A stretch of DNA of 64,000 nucleotides from Phaeocystidibacter marisrubri (lineage in GTDB: Bacteria > Bacteroidota > Bacteroidia > Flavobacteriales > Schleiferiaceae), in NCBI RefSeq assembly GCF_008933165.1, contig NZ_WBVQ01000002.1:705569-769568 (forward strand), written 5' to 3'. Positions 7,786-17,180 of the stretch are shown here, piece after piece (the stretch's first letter is position 1; every line of letters starts with the position of its first letter). A program made the position numbers and the translations under genes. The notes beneath the pieces were generated by a model. That model was not told where the DNA came from and did no database searches. It worked only from the letters and a program-made list of their open reading frames with translations.

Positions 7786-8601
7786 ATGAAAAGAACACTA
7801 TCCATTATAACCCTAGCAGCCGTTGGTGTAGTTGGATTATCCCTACCCGGTTTTACAAATAACGGAGGAGCACCCACCGGAAGATCAGGGAGTCCGGGCT
7901 CCAACAACAACACATGTGCAACTGGTGGATGCCATGGAGGCGGACCATCTATTTCAGCTCAAACTATTGATATCACATCCAACATTCCAGCAACTGGTTT
8001 CGTAGAAAACACCGATTACACTATTACCATCACCGCAAATGCGAATGGTAGTGTGGGAACCAAGATAGGATTTGAAGCCAGTGTTGAAAATGCCAGTGGT
8101 TCCCATCAAGGCACCATCACAGCAACAGATATTCTCACTCAAAAAACAGGAGCCAATTTCATTACCCACCGAGCATCTGGCACCACGCCAACCGCAGGAA
8201 GTAGTTCGTGGAGCTTCAATTGGAACTCTGGAACTGCAGAAGATCAATCTGCTGTGTACGTTGCCGTGAACTTTGCCAATGGAAACGGTACTACTTCTGG
8301 TGATGCCATTGGAACAGCCATGTTGACATTGGATAAAGCTAGTGGTATTGGAATGGAAGAAAATGCAATCGCTGATGTGAGCGTATATCCTAACCCAACC
8401 GCTGATTACTTGAACATTTCTATGGAGACCTCGTCGTCTGTAGACTACACCATCTTGGATTTGAATGGTCGTGTTCTTGAAAACGGAACTTCAGAAAGCA
8501 GTGAATTCCGCATTGGAGTGAATCGTCTTTCCAAAGGGAATTACATCCTTCATCTCGTTTCTGGATCAATGGCTACCACTGAGCGCTTCACAGTAAAATA
8601 A
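7786..8601 (+). CDS. T9SS-exported protein with choice-of-anchor V domain and CX4CH motif
   Basis: Secreted protein of 271 residues. A signal peptide (about 1-24) precedes NNGGAPTGRSGSPGSNN and CATGGCHGG, the arrangement of the choice-of-anchor V family, where a C-x-x-C-H type motif follows a Gly-rich GRTG/SPG lead-in. Here the spacing is C44-x4-C49-H50. The middle (about 55-185) is a beta-rich Reeler-like domain. Residues about 200-271 are a type IX sorting domain: DVSVYPNPTADYLNI, then LDLNGRV, GNYILHLVSG and a Lys-terminated end. It should be exported, cleaved and attached to or released from the surface. Function unknown; haem binding is possible but unproven. Confidence 0.85.
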   Translation: MKRTLSIITLAAVGVVGLSLPGFTNNGGAPTGRSGSPGSNNNTCATGGCHGGGPSISAQTIDITSNIPATGFVENTDYTITITANANGSVGTKIGFEASVENASGSHQGTITATDILTQKTGANFITHRASGTTPTAGSSSWSFNWNSGTAEDQSAVYVAVNFANGNGTTSGDAIGTAMLTLDKASGIGMEENAIADVSVYPNPTADYLNISMETSSSVDYTILDLNGRVLENGTSESSEFRIGVNRLSKGNYILHLVSGSMATTERFTVK

Positions 8602-8664
8602 GCCTCGCCCAAACCCTATCACCCCACCTGTATGTTTAAATATGGGTGGGGTTTTATTTTGCCC

Positions 8665-8672
8665 TATTTTTG
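8665..8672 (+). promoter_or_regulatory. -7 promoter element, predicted leaderless start of DUF4271 gene
   Basis: TATTTTTG, an exact TAnnTTTG match, ends 4 nt (GCAA) before the ATG at 8677. This decides the start: an in-frame ATG at 8632 lies upstream of the promoter. Confidence 0.6.
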
Positions 8673-8676
8673 GCAA

Positions 8677-9315
8677 ATGCAAGAAAGTCCACTTATACCT
8701 CAACTCGCCTCCACTTGGTTGTTTTGGCTCCTCGTTGGCGGTACATTGTGCATCGGACTTTTGCGCTATCAATACGCCCACAGATTCACTCGACTCTTGC
8801 GCCTGCCCTTTAGGAACTACAACTTCGATTCCAGCGAATTGAGAATGGATCTCTTCAATGGATCGCTTGAATTTTGGTCCATTGCCGCCATGGCCTTGGC
8901 CATCACGCTCGTTTCAAAAAGTGAACTGCAATTTTCAGATTGGACACTCACCGTTCGATACGCCTTGATTATTGGAGTATTCCTCACGTTTCAAGGTCTC
9001 CTTTATCAACTAGCGGGTTATATCTTTCAAGACCAAGAAGCTTACAGTTCTGCATGGCATGAAAAATCCATGTTTTTGAGATGGGCAGCCATCTGGATTA
9101 CCCCTCTCTTATGGTGGCTCAGCTTCGGGATTGGTCCACGAGAATTACTTGCAATTGCAGGCGGAATCTTTCTTATTCTACTCTACCTTTGGGCATTAGG
9201 CAGAACCGCTCTCGTTTTGCTGAGAAAATCTTCCCTCCGACCGTATCACAATCTTTTGTACCTTTGCGCCTTGGAAATAAGCCCTGTGCTCATTTTCATT
9301 TTTCTGGTTAGTTAA
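8677..9315 (+). CDS. DUF4271 integral membrane protein
   Basis: A 212-residue protein with about six hydrophobic segments, matching my recollection of DUF4271, a family largely restricted to Bacteroidota and usually placed beside hemD as here. Start MQESPLIPQLASTW is set by the promoter octamer at 8665-8672. The N-terminal part before the first helix and the R-L-P-F-R-N-Y segment after it are typical. No catalytic residues are apparent; function unknown. Followed 35 nt later by hemD on the same strand. Confidence 0.8.
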   Translation: MQESPLIPQLASTWLFWLLVGGTLCIGLLRYQYAHRFTRLLRLPFRNYNFDSSELRMDLFNGSLEFWSIAAMALAITLVSKSELQFSDWTLTVRYALIIGVFLTFQGLLYQLAGYIFQDQEAYSSAWHEKSMFLRWAAIWITPLLWWLSFGIGPRELLAIAGGIFLILLYLWALGRTALVLLRKSSLRPYHNLLYLCALEISPVLIFIFLVS

Positions 9316-9350
9316 ACGCTACACACATCAACAGAAACGCTGTACAAAAG

Positions 9351-10097
9351 ATGACGAAAGTAAAGACGATCTTGGTTTCTCAGCCTGAACCGAAAACCGA
9401 GAATTCACCTTTCCACATGCTTGCTTCTAAGCAAAAGGTCAAGGTGGATTTCCGCTCTTTCATTCACGTGGAAGGGGTAGAGGCCGCAGATGTTCGCAAG
9501 GAGAAGATCAATCCAGCAGATCACAAGGCCATTATCTTCACTTCCAAAAATGCTGTAGATCACTTCTTCCGCATTTGTGAAGAAATGCGTGTAGCCGTTA
9601 GCAACGACTTGAAGTACTACTGTATCTCTGAAGCAATTGCTTACTATTTACAGAAGTACGTGGTTTATCGCAAGCGCAAGATTTACTACGGTAATGGCAC
9701 CATCGAAGACTTGATTCCAATGTTGAAGAAGAACAAAGGAGAGAACTTCTTCCTTCCATCTTCTGACATCCTTAAGCCTGAGATTCCAGCAACCCTAGAA
9801 AAGAATAAAATCAACTACACTAGAGCTATTCTCTATCGCACAGTTGCTAGCGATTTGAGCGACTTAGCCGATGTGTACTACGACATTCTCGTGTTCTTCT
9901 CGCCGGAAGGAATTCGTTCCCTGTACAAGAACTTCCCTGATTTCGAGCAAAAGAACACCCGAATCGCAGCATTTGGTACTTCTACCGCAAAGGCTGTGAG
10001 TGAAGCAGGTCTCAACCTCGATATCCCAGCTCCTACTCCAGAAGCTCCATCCATGACGAAAGCGATTGAAGAATACATCAAGAAGGTGAACAAATAA
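9351..10097 (+). CDS. hemD: Uroporphyrinogen-III synthase
   Basis: HemD-like protein of 248 residues; the enzyme cyclises hydroxymethylbilane with inversion of ring D in haem synthesis. Features: KTILVSQPEP at the N-terminus, IIFTSKNAVDHFF (the family's TSxNAV motif), NGTIEDLI at the domain interface, ILVFFSPEGIRSLY and AFGTSTAKAV near the C-terminus. The family diverges widely in sequence, so the call rests on these motifs, the two-domain length and the conserved Bacteroidota pairing with DUF4271. Ends at a strong terminator. Confidence 0.88.
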   Translation: MTKVKTILVSQPEPKTENSPFHMLASKQKVKVDFRSFIHVEGVEAADVRKEKINPADHKAIIFTSKNAVDHFFRICEEMRVAVSNDLKYYCISEAIAYYLQKYVVYRKRKIYYGNGTIEDLIPMLKKNKGENFFLPSSDILKPEIPATLEKNKINYTRAILYRTVASDLSDLADVYYDILVFFSPEGIRSLYKNFPDFEQKNTRIAAFGTSTAKAVSEAGLNLDIPAPTPEAPSMTKAIEEYIKKVNK

Positions 10098-10121
10098 TCA
10101 CCCGACTGATCACAATACAAA

Positions 10122-10146
10122 GGGCTCCCATTCGGAGCCCTTTTTT
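10122..10146 (+). terminator. Intrinsic terminator after hemD
   Basis: Stem GGGCTCC/GGAGCCC (7 bp), loop CATTC, then six T. It lies between hemD and rnpA, separating the two transcription units. Confidence 0.88.
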
Positions 10147-10180
10147 GTTTACCCCCTTCAGGCGTGTAACTTGGTTGAGC

Positions 10181-10188
10181 TATCTTCG
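10181..10188 (+). promoter_or_regulatory. -7 promoter element, predicted leaderless start of rnpA
   Basis: TATCTTCG ends 4 nt (CGCC) before the ATG at 10193, fixing that start over the longer frame from 10145, which would begin inside the terminator T-run. Confidence 0.6.
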
Positions 10189-10192
10189 CGCC

Positions 10193-10564
10193 ATGGACAA
10201 GCGCTTTCCAAAATCTGAACACCTCTGCAGCAAACCCCTGTTCGCCGATCTCATGGAGAATGGGAGTGGCTTCACGGCGTTTCCACTCAGATTGGTTTGG
10301 AAAGAGGTTAAGCTTTCTCATGAAGGTCCTTACCAAATCGCCTTTTCGGTCAGCAAGCGACGTTTTAAAAGAGCAGTCGACCGAAACCGGATGAAGCGTG
10401 TCCTCCGCGAAGCATGGCGACATCAAAAGTCGGAAGTCATTCGCGAAATTGACGGTGTACAATACGCCTTCCTCATCGTATATGTGTCTAGCGAGATGCT
10501 CGATTTCAACGAACTTCTACCTGTAATGGAAAAAGCCATTGACAAGTGGAAATCTAAAAAGTGA
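10193..10564 (+). CDS. rnpA: Ribonuclease P protein component
   Basis: Protein subunit of RNase P, which binds the catalytic RNA and trims tRNA 5' leaders. 123 residues starting MDKRFPKSEHLCSKP; the family signature is FSVSKRRFKRAVDRNRMKRVLRE, with the basic RNR-box (RNRMKR) that contacts the RNA. Length is normal. It is not beside rpmH and the replication origin genes as in many phyla but between hemD and an S41 protease, an order I recall as common in Bacteroidota. Confidence 0.95.
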   Translation: MDKRFPKSEHLCSKPLFADLMENGSGFTAFPLRLVWKEVKLSHEGPYQIAFSVSKRRFKRAVDRNRMKRVLREAWRHQKSEVIREIDGVQYAFLIVYVSSEMLDFNELLPVMEKAIDKWKSKK

Positions 10565-10647
10565 GACGTATACGCAATTAGGGTCATTTGCGTTAATATC
10601 GTATCTTCCGCATTACTGCTCTTGAACCTATAAAATTCCCGATAAGC

Positions 10648-12306
10648 ATGATGTTTAGACAGAAAATCACCCGCCGACTTTTGGGTGTTATGGGCATTGC
10701 AGTGCTCCTCATCGGACTTTCTGCTTGGAAGTTAGATTACTTCGAAATCAACAAGCAACTGGATATCTTCACCAACCTCTTCCGCGAAGTGAACCTTTAC
10801 TACGTGGATGAAACGGAGCCAGACGCACTGATGGAAGATGCGATCAATGACATGTTGAAGGAGCTAGATCCATACACCGTTTACATTCCCGAAGATGACG
10901 TTGAAAATTTCCGCATCCAACAAACAGGGCAATACGGAGGCATTGGCTCTACCATTCGCACCATTGGAGATTATGTGGCCATCGATCAACCTTACAAAGG
11001 GTATGCAGCGGATAAAGCCGGATTAAAATCGGGCGACCTCATCATTTCTGTAGATGGAAAAAGCATGAAGGGCGCCACTCCATCGGACATGAGCAACCTG
11101 CTAAAAGGCTCTCCTGGAAGTGTGGTTAAACTGGAAATTGAACGCTACGGAGAGCGCCAGATGGTAGAATTGAAACGAGAAGAAATTCAAGTAAAATCGG
11201 TTCCGTACTATGGAATGATCGACGATGTAACGGGTTACGTTGTATTGCGCAGTTTCACCGACAAAGCAAGTCCAGAAATAAAGGCAGCCATTACCGACCT
11301 CAAGAGAAATCACGGAATGAAATCACTTGTTCTTGATCTTCGAGGCAACCCTGGAGGACTTTTAAGCGAAGCTATAAACGTGGCTAACTTATTCATCCCT
11401 AAAAATACCGAAGTGGTAAGCACCCGTGGTCGTCTGCCTGAATTGGATCAAGTGTACCGCACATTGAACGATCCATTTGACACAGAAATGCCACTTACCG
11501 TTCTCATCGATAGAGGCTCCGCTTCCGCCTCTGAAATTGTAGCCGGCACCATTCAAGATCTCGATCGTGGGATTGTGATTGGTCAGCGTTCTTTCGGCAA
11601 GGGGCTGGTTCAACAAAGCCGTCCACTCAGCTATGGCGCTCAAGTGAAGATCACTATTGCAAAGTATTACACCCCTTCGGGCAGATGTATTCAGGCCATC
11701 AACTACGCAGAAAGGAATGAAGATGGTTCGGTTGCTCGTATTCCAGACAGTCTGAGAACAGCCTTCGAAACGGCTAATGGAAGAACCGTACTCGACGGAG
11801 GTGGTATTGATCCAGATGTAGCGGTTGACCCAGACAAAGTGAGCGGTGTTCTCTATTCACTTGTAGTAAAAGGCCTTTTGTTCGAGTACGCCACCAAGTA
11901 CGTCCAATCTCACCCGCAATTGCCTTCCCCTTCTGAATTCGCACTTACCAAAGGAGAGTACGACGACTTTCTCCACTTCTTGAGCGATAAGGAGTATCAC
12001 TATGTAACGGAAACGGAAAAAGTGATAGAGCGACTAGAAAAAGCTGCTGAAAGAGAGGGATACAACGAGGCATTGAATAGCGAAATCGCTTCGCTAAAGG
12101 CCGCCTATGAAGACCGCAAGGAAGACGACATTGAAGTGTACAAAACACAGATCAGACAGCTTCTTGAGCGCGAAATTATCGGTAGATATTACTACGAAGA
12201 AGGCGAAATTGAATTCATGCTGAGAAATGATCCAGAGATCGAAGAAGCATTGATGGTATTACGTGATAGAGCAAAATATGACCAACTCCTTTCTCCACAG
12301 AATTAA
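10648..12306 (+). CDS. S41 C-terminal processing peptidase (CtpA-like)
   Basis: Periplasmic serine protease of 552 residues. An N-terminal hydrophobic segment (about 8-26) acts as signal or anchor; the Tsp N-terminal region follows, then a PDZ domain (about 90-170, with GIGSTIRT) and the S41 catalytic core with LDLRGNPGG, nucleophile Ser293 in RGSASASEIVAG and general-base Lys318 in SFGKGLVQQ; their spacing of 25 residues equals that in the D1 processing protease. A long charged C-terminal helical region (about 420-552) follows. A second member lies at 49234-50844. It probably shares a transcript with the next gene (overlap). Confidence 0.94.
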   Translation: MMFRQKITRRLLGVMGIAVLLIGLSAWKLDYFEINKQLDIFTNLFREVNLYYVDETEPDALMEDAINDMLKELDPYTVYIPEDDVENFRIQQTGQYGGIGSTIRTIGDYVAIDQPYKGYAADKAGLKSGDLIISVDGKSMKGATPSDMSNLLKGSPGSVVKLEIERYGERQMVELKREEIQVKSVPYYGMIDDVTGYVVLRSFTDKASPEIKAAITDLKRNHGMKSLVLDLRGNPGGLLSEAINVANLFIPKNTEVVSTRGRLPELDQVYRTLNDPFDTEMPLTVLIDRGSASASEIVAGTIQDLDRGIVIGQRSFGKGLVQQSRPLSYGAQVKITIAKYYTPSGRCIQAINYAERNEDGSVARIPDSLRTAFETANGRTVLDGGGIDPDVAVDPDKVSGVLYSLVVKGLLFEYATKYVQSHPQLPSPSEFALTKGEYDDFLHFLSDKEYHYVTETEKVIERLEKAAEREGYNEALNSEIASLKAAYEDRKEDDIEVYKTQIRQLLEREIIGRYYYEEGEIEFMLRNDPEIEEALMVLRDRAKYDQLLSPQN

Positions 12307-13606
12307 GAGTTGGCGCACAAACACAAAGCTGCGAGAACGTTCTACGGAATTCGTTCTCTCAGCTTTTGTCGTTTTGCTTCCCTTCCAATGGAAGTTCCCC
12401 CCTATCTCCTTGATGATTATGCTACTAGGCGTAGTCTTCCTGTTTTTCATAGATAGGGATTACCTCAAAAACATTCGTTCAAACCTCTACTTCAAGCTCA
12501 TCCTCGCTTACTACGCATGGGTGGCCATCGGACTCACCTACACCGATTTCCCAAAAGAAGGTGGCGCCGATCTTCAAGTCCAAATCTCACTTTTAGCTTG
12601 GCCACTTGGACTGGCTGCTCTCAATGTAGTGAACCAGAAAATGATCGATCGATTGACTATGCTCTTTGTAAGAGCTATGGGTGTATCGGTTGTACTCTGC
12701 CTCATGCTTGCCACTTTTGCTTATTTGGAAGATGGCAACTCTTCTCATTTCTTTTACAAAAACTTGTCGGCATGGCCCTTGGTTCCCCAACACTACATGG
12801 GCATGTATGTAAGTTTTGCAATCATCATCCTCATCTTCCGTTGGTTCTTCAAACGAAAATCCTTCAGAACCATAGAACACATTGAGCTCTACATTCTGAT
12901 CGCATTATTCCTGCTCACGCAAGGGCTTCTTTCGGTTCGAAATCAGTTTATCGCTTTTCCTCTAGCCATTTTACCTTTACTGCTCACCGCAAAGCGGAAA
13001 CACCTCCTCACCAGAAGGGGCATTCTCAAAGGATTGGGAATTGGAGCGGTTCTTTTGGCCGTCATTGCCATTCTTCCGGGTACGCAAAGACGGATCATTG
13101 AGACGTATCACGAATTGCGCAGCATCAACCATGTGGTGGATAAAAAGCAAACCAATCACCGCATTTACCTATGGAAATATGCCAGCGAAACCATCGGCGA
13201 AAACTGGCTATTGGGAACGGGAACAGGCGGAGGCAATGCAGCCCTTCGAGAAAACCTGAAAGACTGTGACGCCAAGTATTGGGATGGAAGCAACGTCTAC
13301 TACCTCTATCAAAAGGAATACAATGCCCACAATGTATTCCTACAGGCTTGGATGACACATGGCATCATTGGGTTCCTTCTAATTGTGGCTATTCTATTTA
13401 TTCCACTGGTTCGCGCCACAAAACGCGGAGACATCTTAACGTCGGGATTTATTATACTGGCTACCGTAAGTTTCTTGACGGAATCTATGCTAGAAAGACA
13501 GGCTGGCGTAATGTGGTTTGCCGTATTCTATGCCCTCTTAGTGGTTGCCCAAAGAAATGAGGTAACACTGGCGAATAAGAACACACCGGCAAACCTGTCG
13601 AAGTAA
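12278..13606 (+). CDS. O-antigen ligase/polymerase family membrane protein (copy 1)
   Basis: A 442-residue, about 12-TM protein of the Wzy/WaaL/O-antigen ligase superfamily. The diagnostic part is the long periplasmic loop with NHRIYLWKYA, the WLLGTGTGGGNAAL segment and YNAHNVFLQAWMTHGIIGF (the His of the conserved HNxxLQ motif). It should transfer or polymerise undecaprenyl-linked glycans in the periplasm. The ATG at 12278 is preferred to a GTG at 12263; either way it overlaps the protease gene. Its last 79 bp overlap the convergent ligase copy 2. Confidence 0.85.
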   Translation: MTNSFLHRIKSWRTNTKLRERSTEFVLSAFVVLLPFQWKFPPISLMIMLLGVVFLFFIDRDYLKNIRSNLYFKLILAYYAWVAIGLTYTDFPKEGGADLQVQISLLAWPLGLAALNVVNQKMIDRLTMLFVRAMGVSVVLCLMLATFAYLEDGNSSHFFYKNLSAWPLVPQHYMGMYVSFAIIILIFRWFFKRKSFRTIEHIELYILIALFLLTQGLLSVRNQFIAFPLAILPLLLTAKRKHLLTRRGILKGLGIGAVLLAVIAILPGTQRRIIETYHELRSINHVVDKKQTNHRIYLWKYASETIGENWLLGTGTGGGNAALRENLKDCDAKYWDGSNVYYLYQKEYNAHNVFLQAWMTHGIIGFLLIVAILFIPLVRATKRGDILTSGFIILATVSFLTESMLERQAGVMWFAVFYALLVVAQRNEVTLANKNTPANLSK

Positions 13607-14694
13607 GATTCGCTCATCATCACCACTCCAAAATAGAGGAGCCAAAGCACCAGCAGCATATCCACAGACTTCCACGCCTTCCACAAGGGACGTACAAAGA
13701 GGAGCAACAATAGCAGTAATCCTATCGGTCCCAATGTCATCAGTGTTTGGATGTAATCGTTATGCGTGTTGTAGTTACGCTCTAGTCCGAACGTATATCC
13801 CGTTTCTTCGAAATAGGCATTTAACTCTTGGTGCATATCACCCGATCCAACGCCCAAAATGGGATTTCGTTTGTAAACTTCAATTCCACTCAGCCATACA
13901 TACGTTCTGGCTACGCTGGTTGGAGCGGCATCGTCTTCAGGAAGCGCCAACTCGCTTTCAATTCCATCCGGATTAAAACGATTGGGAACTGCATTGGTAA
14001 TCAACATCAGGAGAGGAATCGCGATACCAACCACAGAACCGAACAAAACTCTGTTCTGCTTTTTCAAGATGGCGTACAATAATGCTAGGGCGTAAACTCC
14101 CATCATTGCAACGATATTCATGCGCCCTTGAAGCGTCCAGAACACAGCAATCACAAAACTGTAAAACAGCCATGAATACCACTTGGGCATCTCTTTGTAT
14201 ACAAACAACCACCCCAGAAGAACCACCATCAGGTAATTCATAAAGTAAGCTCTATGGGCATAAGGCAAACACAGCTGACTCCCGTCGATGCTATCCCGAA
14301 ATGATTCACCGTCCAACACATGAGAAACCACATCTACCCCCATAAACACCATAGAAACGAGGAACCCCAAGGCCGTTGCACTCCATAAACCTCTTCGTGA
14401 AATTCCAACGTGAACAGCAGCCATGGCAATGAGCGGTAAAACGATCATCCCCAAACGCACGCGAACAGCAGCGATCCCCAAATCCACATTGTCTGACCAA
14501 AGAATTCCAAAGGCGTAAATAGCGATATAAGCCACAAATGGCATCCACAATTTCCAATCGAAAGCCGATCGGTTTTGAATAAGGATGTACACACTCAAAA
14601 GACCCGACAAAATCATAAAGAACGAAGCTCCTGGTCCCCAAATGGGAAATACCACAAGCATCAATCCACACAAAATCTCTAAGGCCTTCTTCAT
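13528..14694 (-). CDS. O-antigen ligase/polymerase family membrane protein (copy 2)
   Basis: A 388-residue multi-TM member of the same superfamily as the gene it converges on. The periplasmic loop holds ARTYVWLSGIEVYKRNPILG, GVGSGDMHQELNAYF and YNTHNDYIQTLMTLGPIG with the conserved histidine. Its ATG overlaps the stop of murF/alr by one base (TAATG), so it is translated as the last gene of the tdk-murF/alr-ligase operon. Sequence similarity to copy 1 is limited to the loop motifs, so this is not a recent duplication. Product (lipopolysaccharide, other glycan or protein O-glycosylation) cannot be told. Confidence 0.85.
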   Translation of the reverse strand: MKKALEILCGLMLVVFPIWGPGASFFMILSGLLSVYILIQNRSAFDWKLWMPFVAYIAIYAFGILWSDNVDLGIAAVRVRLGMIVLPLIAMAAVHVGISRRGLWSATALGFLVSMVFMGVDVVSHVLDGESFRDSIDGSQLCLPYAHRAYFMNYLMVVLLGWLFVYKEMPKWYSWLFYSFVIAVFWTLQGRMNIVAMMGVYALALLYAILKKQNRVLFGSVVGIAIPLLMLITNAVPNRFNPDGIESELALPEDDAAPTSVARTYVWLSGIEVYKRNPILGVGSGDMHQELNAYFEETGYTFGLERNYNTHNDYIQTLMTLGPIGLLLLLLLFVRPLWKAWKSVDMLLVLWLLYFGVVMMSESYFDRFAGVFLFASVTSFLWATTKRA

Positions 14695-17180
14695 TATTCT
14701 TGAAAATAGATTCGCTTGACGCGCGAAGATACAGATGTCAGAACTTCATAAGGTATGGTTCCTGTGCGTTCGGCATATTCATAGATCGAGATGTGATCCC
14801 CGAAAATCTCTACTTCATCACCTTCTTGACAATCAATAGTAGTGACATCTACCATAATCATGTCCATGCACACCTTTCCAATGATAGGCGCTCGTTGGCC
14901 ATTCAACCAAACTTCGCCTGCACCATTGCTCAATCTTCGGTCAATCCCATCAGCATAACCTATGGGTAAAGTTGCTGATTTCATAGAGCGTTCGGCCTTG
15001 AAGGATCGGCCATATCCCACTGATTCACCTGGAGAAATACTCTTGATCTGCGATATTCGGGTAATCAATCGGCTCACTCTCTTCAAGTGATGGCGCTCCC
15101 ACGACACGGAGGAAATACCGTACAAACCAATCCCCAAACGGACCATATCAAACTGGGCTTCAGGGTAATTGTGAATGCCGGATGAATTCAGAATGTGTTT
15201 GATAACAACATAACCCAATCCACTTTCCAAGCGAGCAGCTGCGTCTCTGAAAGTTGAAATCTGAGCCTCTGTAAAGGCAGATTCTGAAGGATCGTCGCTT
15301 GCTGCAAGGTGTGAAAAAACGGAAGCCACGCGAATACCCGGCATTGCCAAAATCTCATCGGCTACCCTTTCCATTTGCTCGGGTTCAAAACCCAAACGAC
15401 GCATTCCAGTGTCAACTTTTACGTGAACAGGAACGGCCAAATCTTGCATTTCCCCTGAATAATGCTGCACCGAACGATGGAAGGAATACAACTCTGAAAG
15501 CGAGTAAATCTCAGGCTCGAGCTTGTATTCCAATATTTGTTCATAGCTCTCTTCACTTGGATTCATCACCATTATACGGGCGGTAATCCCTGCCTGACGC
15601 AGCGCCACACCTTCATCGGCATACGCCACCGCCAAAAAATCAATGTTGTGATATTCTAGCACATTCGCCAATTCGTAGTTCCCCGCACCATAGCCAAAGG
15701 CCTTAACCATGGCCATTATTTTGGTTTCGGGTCGGATGAGCTTGCGGAAATAGTTCAAATTGTGGGCAACTGCACTGAGATTGATTTCTAAAACAGTTTG
15801 ATGAACGCGCTCTTCCAAATGATGGGCGATGGTCTCGAAGGCAAATCGACGGGCGCCTTTCAACAAGATGATGGAATCCCCTAAATCGAAAAGGGGAAGT
15901 TCCGCGACGAATGCGGAAGTGCTGGGGTAGAAGTGCGCGGGAATCTGGAATGAGCTCCTAAATTCAGAGATTCGATCACCAATTCCTATCAACAAATCTA
16001 TCTTTCTATGCTCTAGCATTTCTGCCAACATCGGATAGAGCTCCGCATCATCCACACCACTCTGCTCTAGATCCGAAAGGATGACAACCTTTTTGGAGTA
16101 TTGCGCCTGTTGGCCCGTAAAATCGAGTGCGATACGAATGGATTGAGGGTCGGAGTTATACGAATCATTAATGACCGCCGAATCATTCCTAGCCTTCTTA
16201 AGTTCCAGGCGCATGGCAATGGAGGAGAGTCGCTTCACTCCATCCAACAAAACTTTCGGCCCTACGCCAAAAGCCAAGGAGAACGCCAAGGCGTGCATTG
16301 CATTTTCTAAGGACGCATCATCGGTAAAAGGCAAATGGACATCCAGCGCTTTTGATTTCCAGTGCACCTTCAACTTGGTTCCAGCTCCTTTGGTACGTTG
16401 TTTCTCTATCCAAATATCCGAGTGCTCCTTTTGATGCCCCCAAGAGAGCAACTGTACTTTAGAGTCTTGAAATTTATGGAGAATGGCATTCCGAACCATT
16501 TCTACATCACTGCAATAAATCAAGTGTTCAGCATGCTCAAACAACTTCAGCTTTTCCTGTAACTTGATTTCTTTATTGGCAAAGTGCTCTTGATGAGCAT
16601 CTCCCAAATTGGTAAAAATTCCCCAGGTAGGTCGGATGAGCTTTTCCAGCTTTTCCATTTCTCCAATCTGAGAAATGCCTGCTTCAAAAATACCTAGCTC
16701 ATGCCCGCTTCTCATGTGAAAAAGCGAAAGCGGAACACCAACTTGGCTATTGTAGCTTCTCGGACTGCGGACAATTCTGAATTGGTGATGGAGAAGTTGA
16801 TGAACCCATTCTTTCACCACTGTTTTTCCATTGCTGCCCGTAATGCCCAAAACGGCGAAATGGAATGCGCTTCTCCAGGCAGATGCTGCATCGTGGAGTG
16901 CGTCCATGGTATCTTTCACAAGGAGAAACACCGCTTCACTGCGATGTACTTGAGGAATATTATCCACCACAAACACACGCACTCCTTTTGCAAACAATTC
17001 GGGAATATATCGATGTCCGTCGTTCTTGAAGGAACGCAGAGCAAAAAACACCGTATCGGTGGGAAAGCTCAAACGCCGAGAGTCGGTGAGAACTTGATGA
17101 ATGTGAATATCAGAGCTACCGTAAAGCTCGGCATTGAGAACCTTGGCTAATTCTCCGGTAGTCCAACCTTCTTTATTCAT
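14694..17180 (-). CDS. murF-alr: Bifunctional MurF ligase/alanine racemase
   Basis: An 828-residue fusion. Residues 1 to about 455 are MurF, the ATP-dependent ligase that adds D-Ala-D-Ala to UDP-MurNAc-tripeptide: P-loop [10 protein letters not shown] (111-120), [10 protein letters not shown] (338-347). Residues about 460-828 are a fold-type III alanine racemase: PLP lysine K493 in [10 protein letters not shown] and the second-half catalytic tyrosine in [10 protein letters not shown]. The same polypeptide therefore makes D-Ala and, one ligase step later, loads it as dipeptide. This fusion is characteristic of Bacteroidota. Coupled to tdk (4-bp overlap) and to the O-antigen ligase (1-bp overlap). 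Confidence 0.96.
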   Translation of the reverse strand: MNKEGWTTGELAKVLNAELYGSSDIHIHQVLTDSRRLSFPTDTVFFALRSFKNDGHRYIPELFAKGVRVFVVDNIPQVHRSEAVFLLVKDTMDALHDAASAWRSAFHFAVLGITGSNGKTVVKEWVHQLLHHQFRIVRSPRSYNSQVGVPLSLFHMRSGHELGIFEAGISQIGEMEKLEKLIRPTWGIFTNLGDAHQEHFANKEIKLQEKLKLFEHAEHLIYCSDVEMVRNAILHKFQDSKVQLLSWGHQKEHSDIWIEKQRTKGAGTKLKVHWKSKALDVHLPFTDDASLENAMHALAFSLAFGVGPKVLLDGVKRLSSIAMRLELKKARNDSAVINDSYNSDPQSIRIALDFTGQQAQYSKKVVILSDLEQSGVDDAELYPMLAEMLEHRKIDLLIGIGDRISEFRSSFQIPAHFYPSTSAFVAELPLFDLGDSIILLKGARRFAFETIAHHLEERVHQTVLEINLSAVAHNLNYFRKLIRPETKIMAMVKAFGYGAGNYELANVLEYHNIDFLAVAYADEGVALRQAGITARIMVMNPSEESYEQILEYKLEPEIYSLSELYSFHRSVQHYSGEMQDLAVPVHVKVDTGMRRLGFEPEQMERVADEILAMPGIRVASVFSHLAASDDPSESAFTEAQISTFRDAAARLESGLGYVVIKHILNSSGIHNYPEAQFDMVRLGIGLYGISSVSWERHHLKRVSRLITRISQIKSISPGESVGYGRSFKAERSMKSATLPIGYADGIDRRLSNGAGEVWLNGQRAPIIGKVCMDMIMVDVTTIDCQEGDEVEIFGDHISIYEYAERTGTIPYEVLTSVSSRVKRIYFQE

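Noticed and set aside
9878-10462. A 194-codon minus-strand frame covering the end of hemD and rnpA
   Set aside because: Antisense to two well-supported genes and runs through a terminator hairpin.
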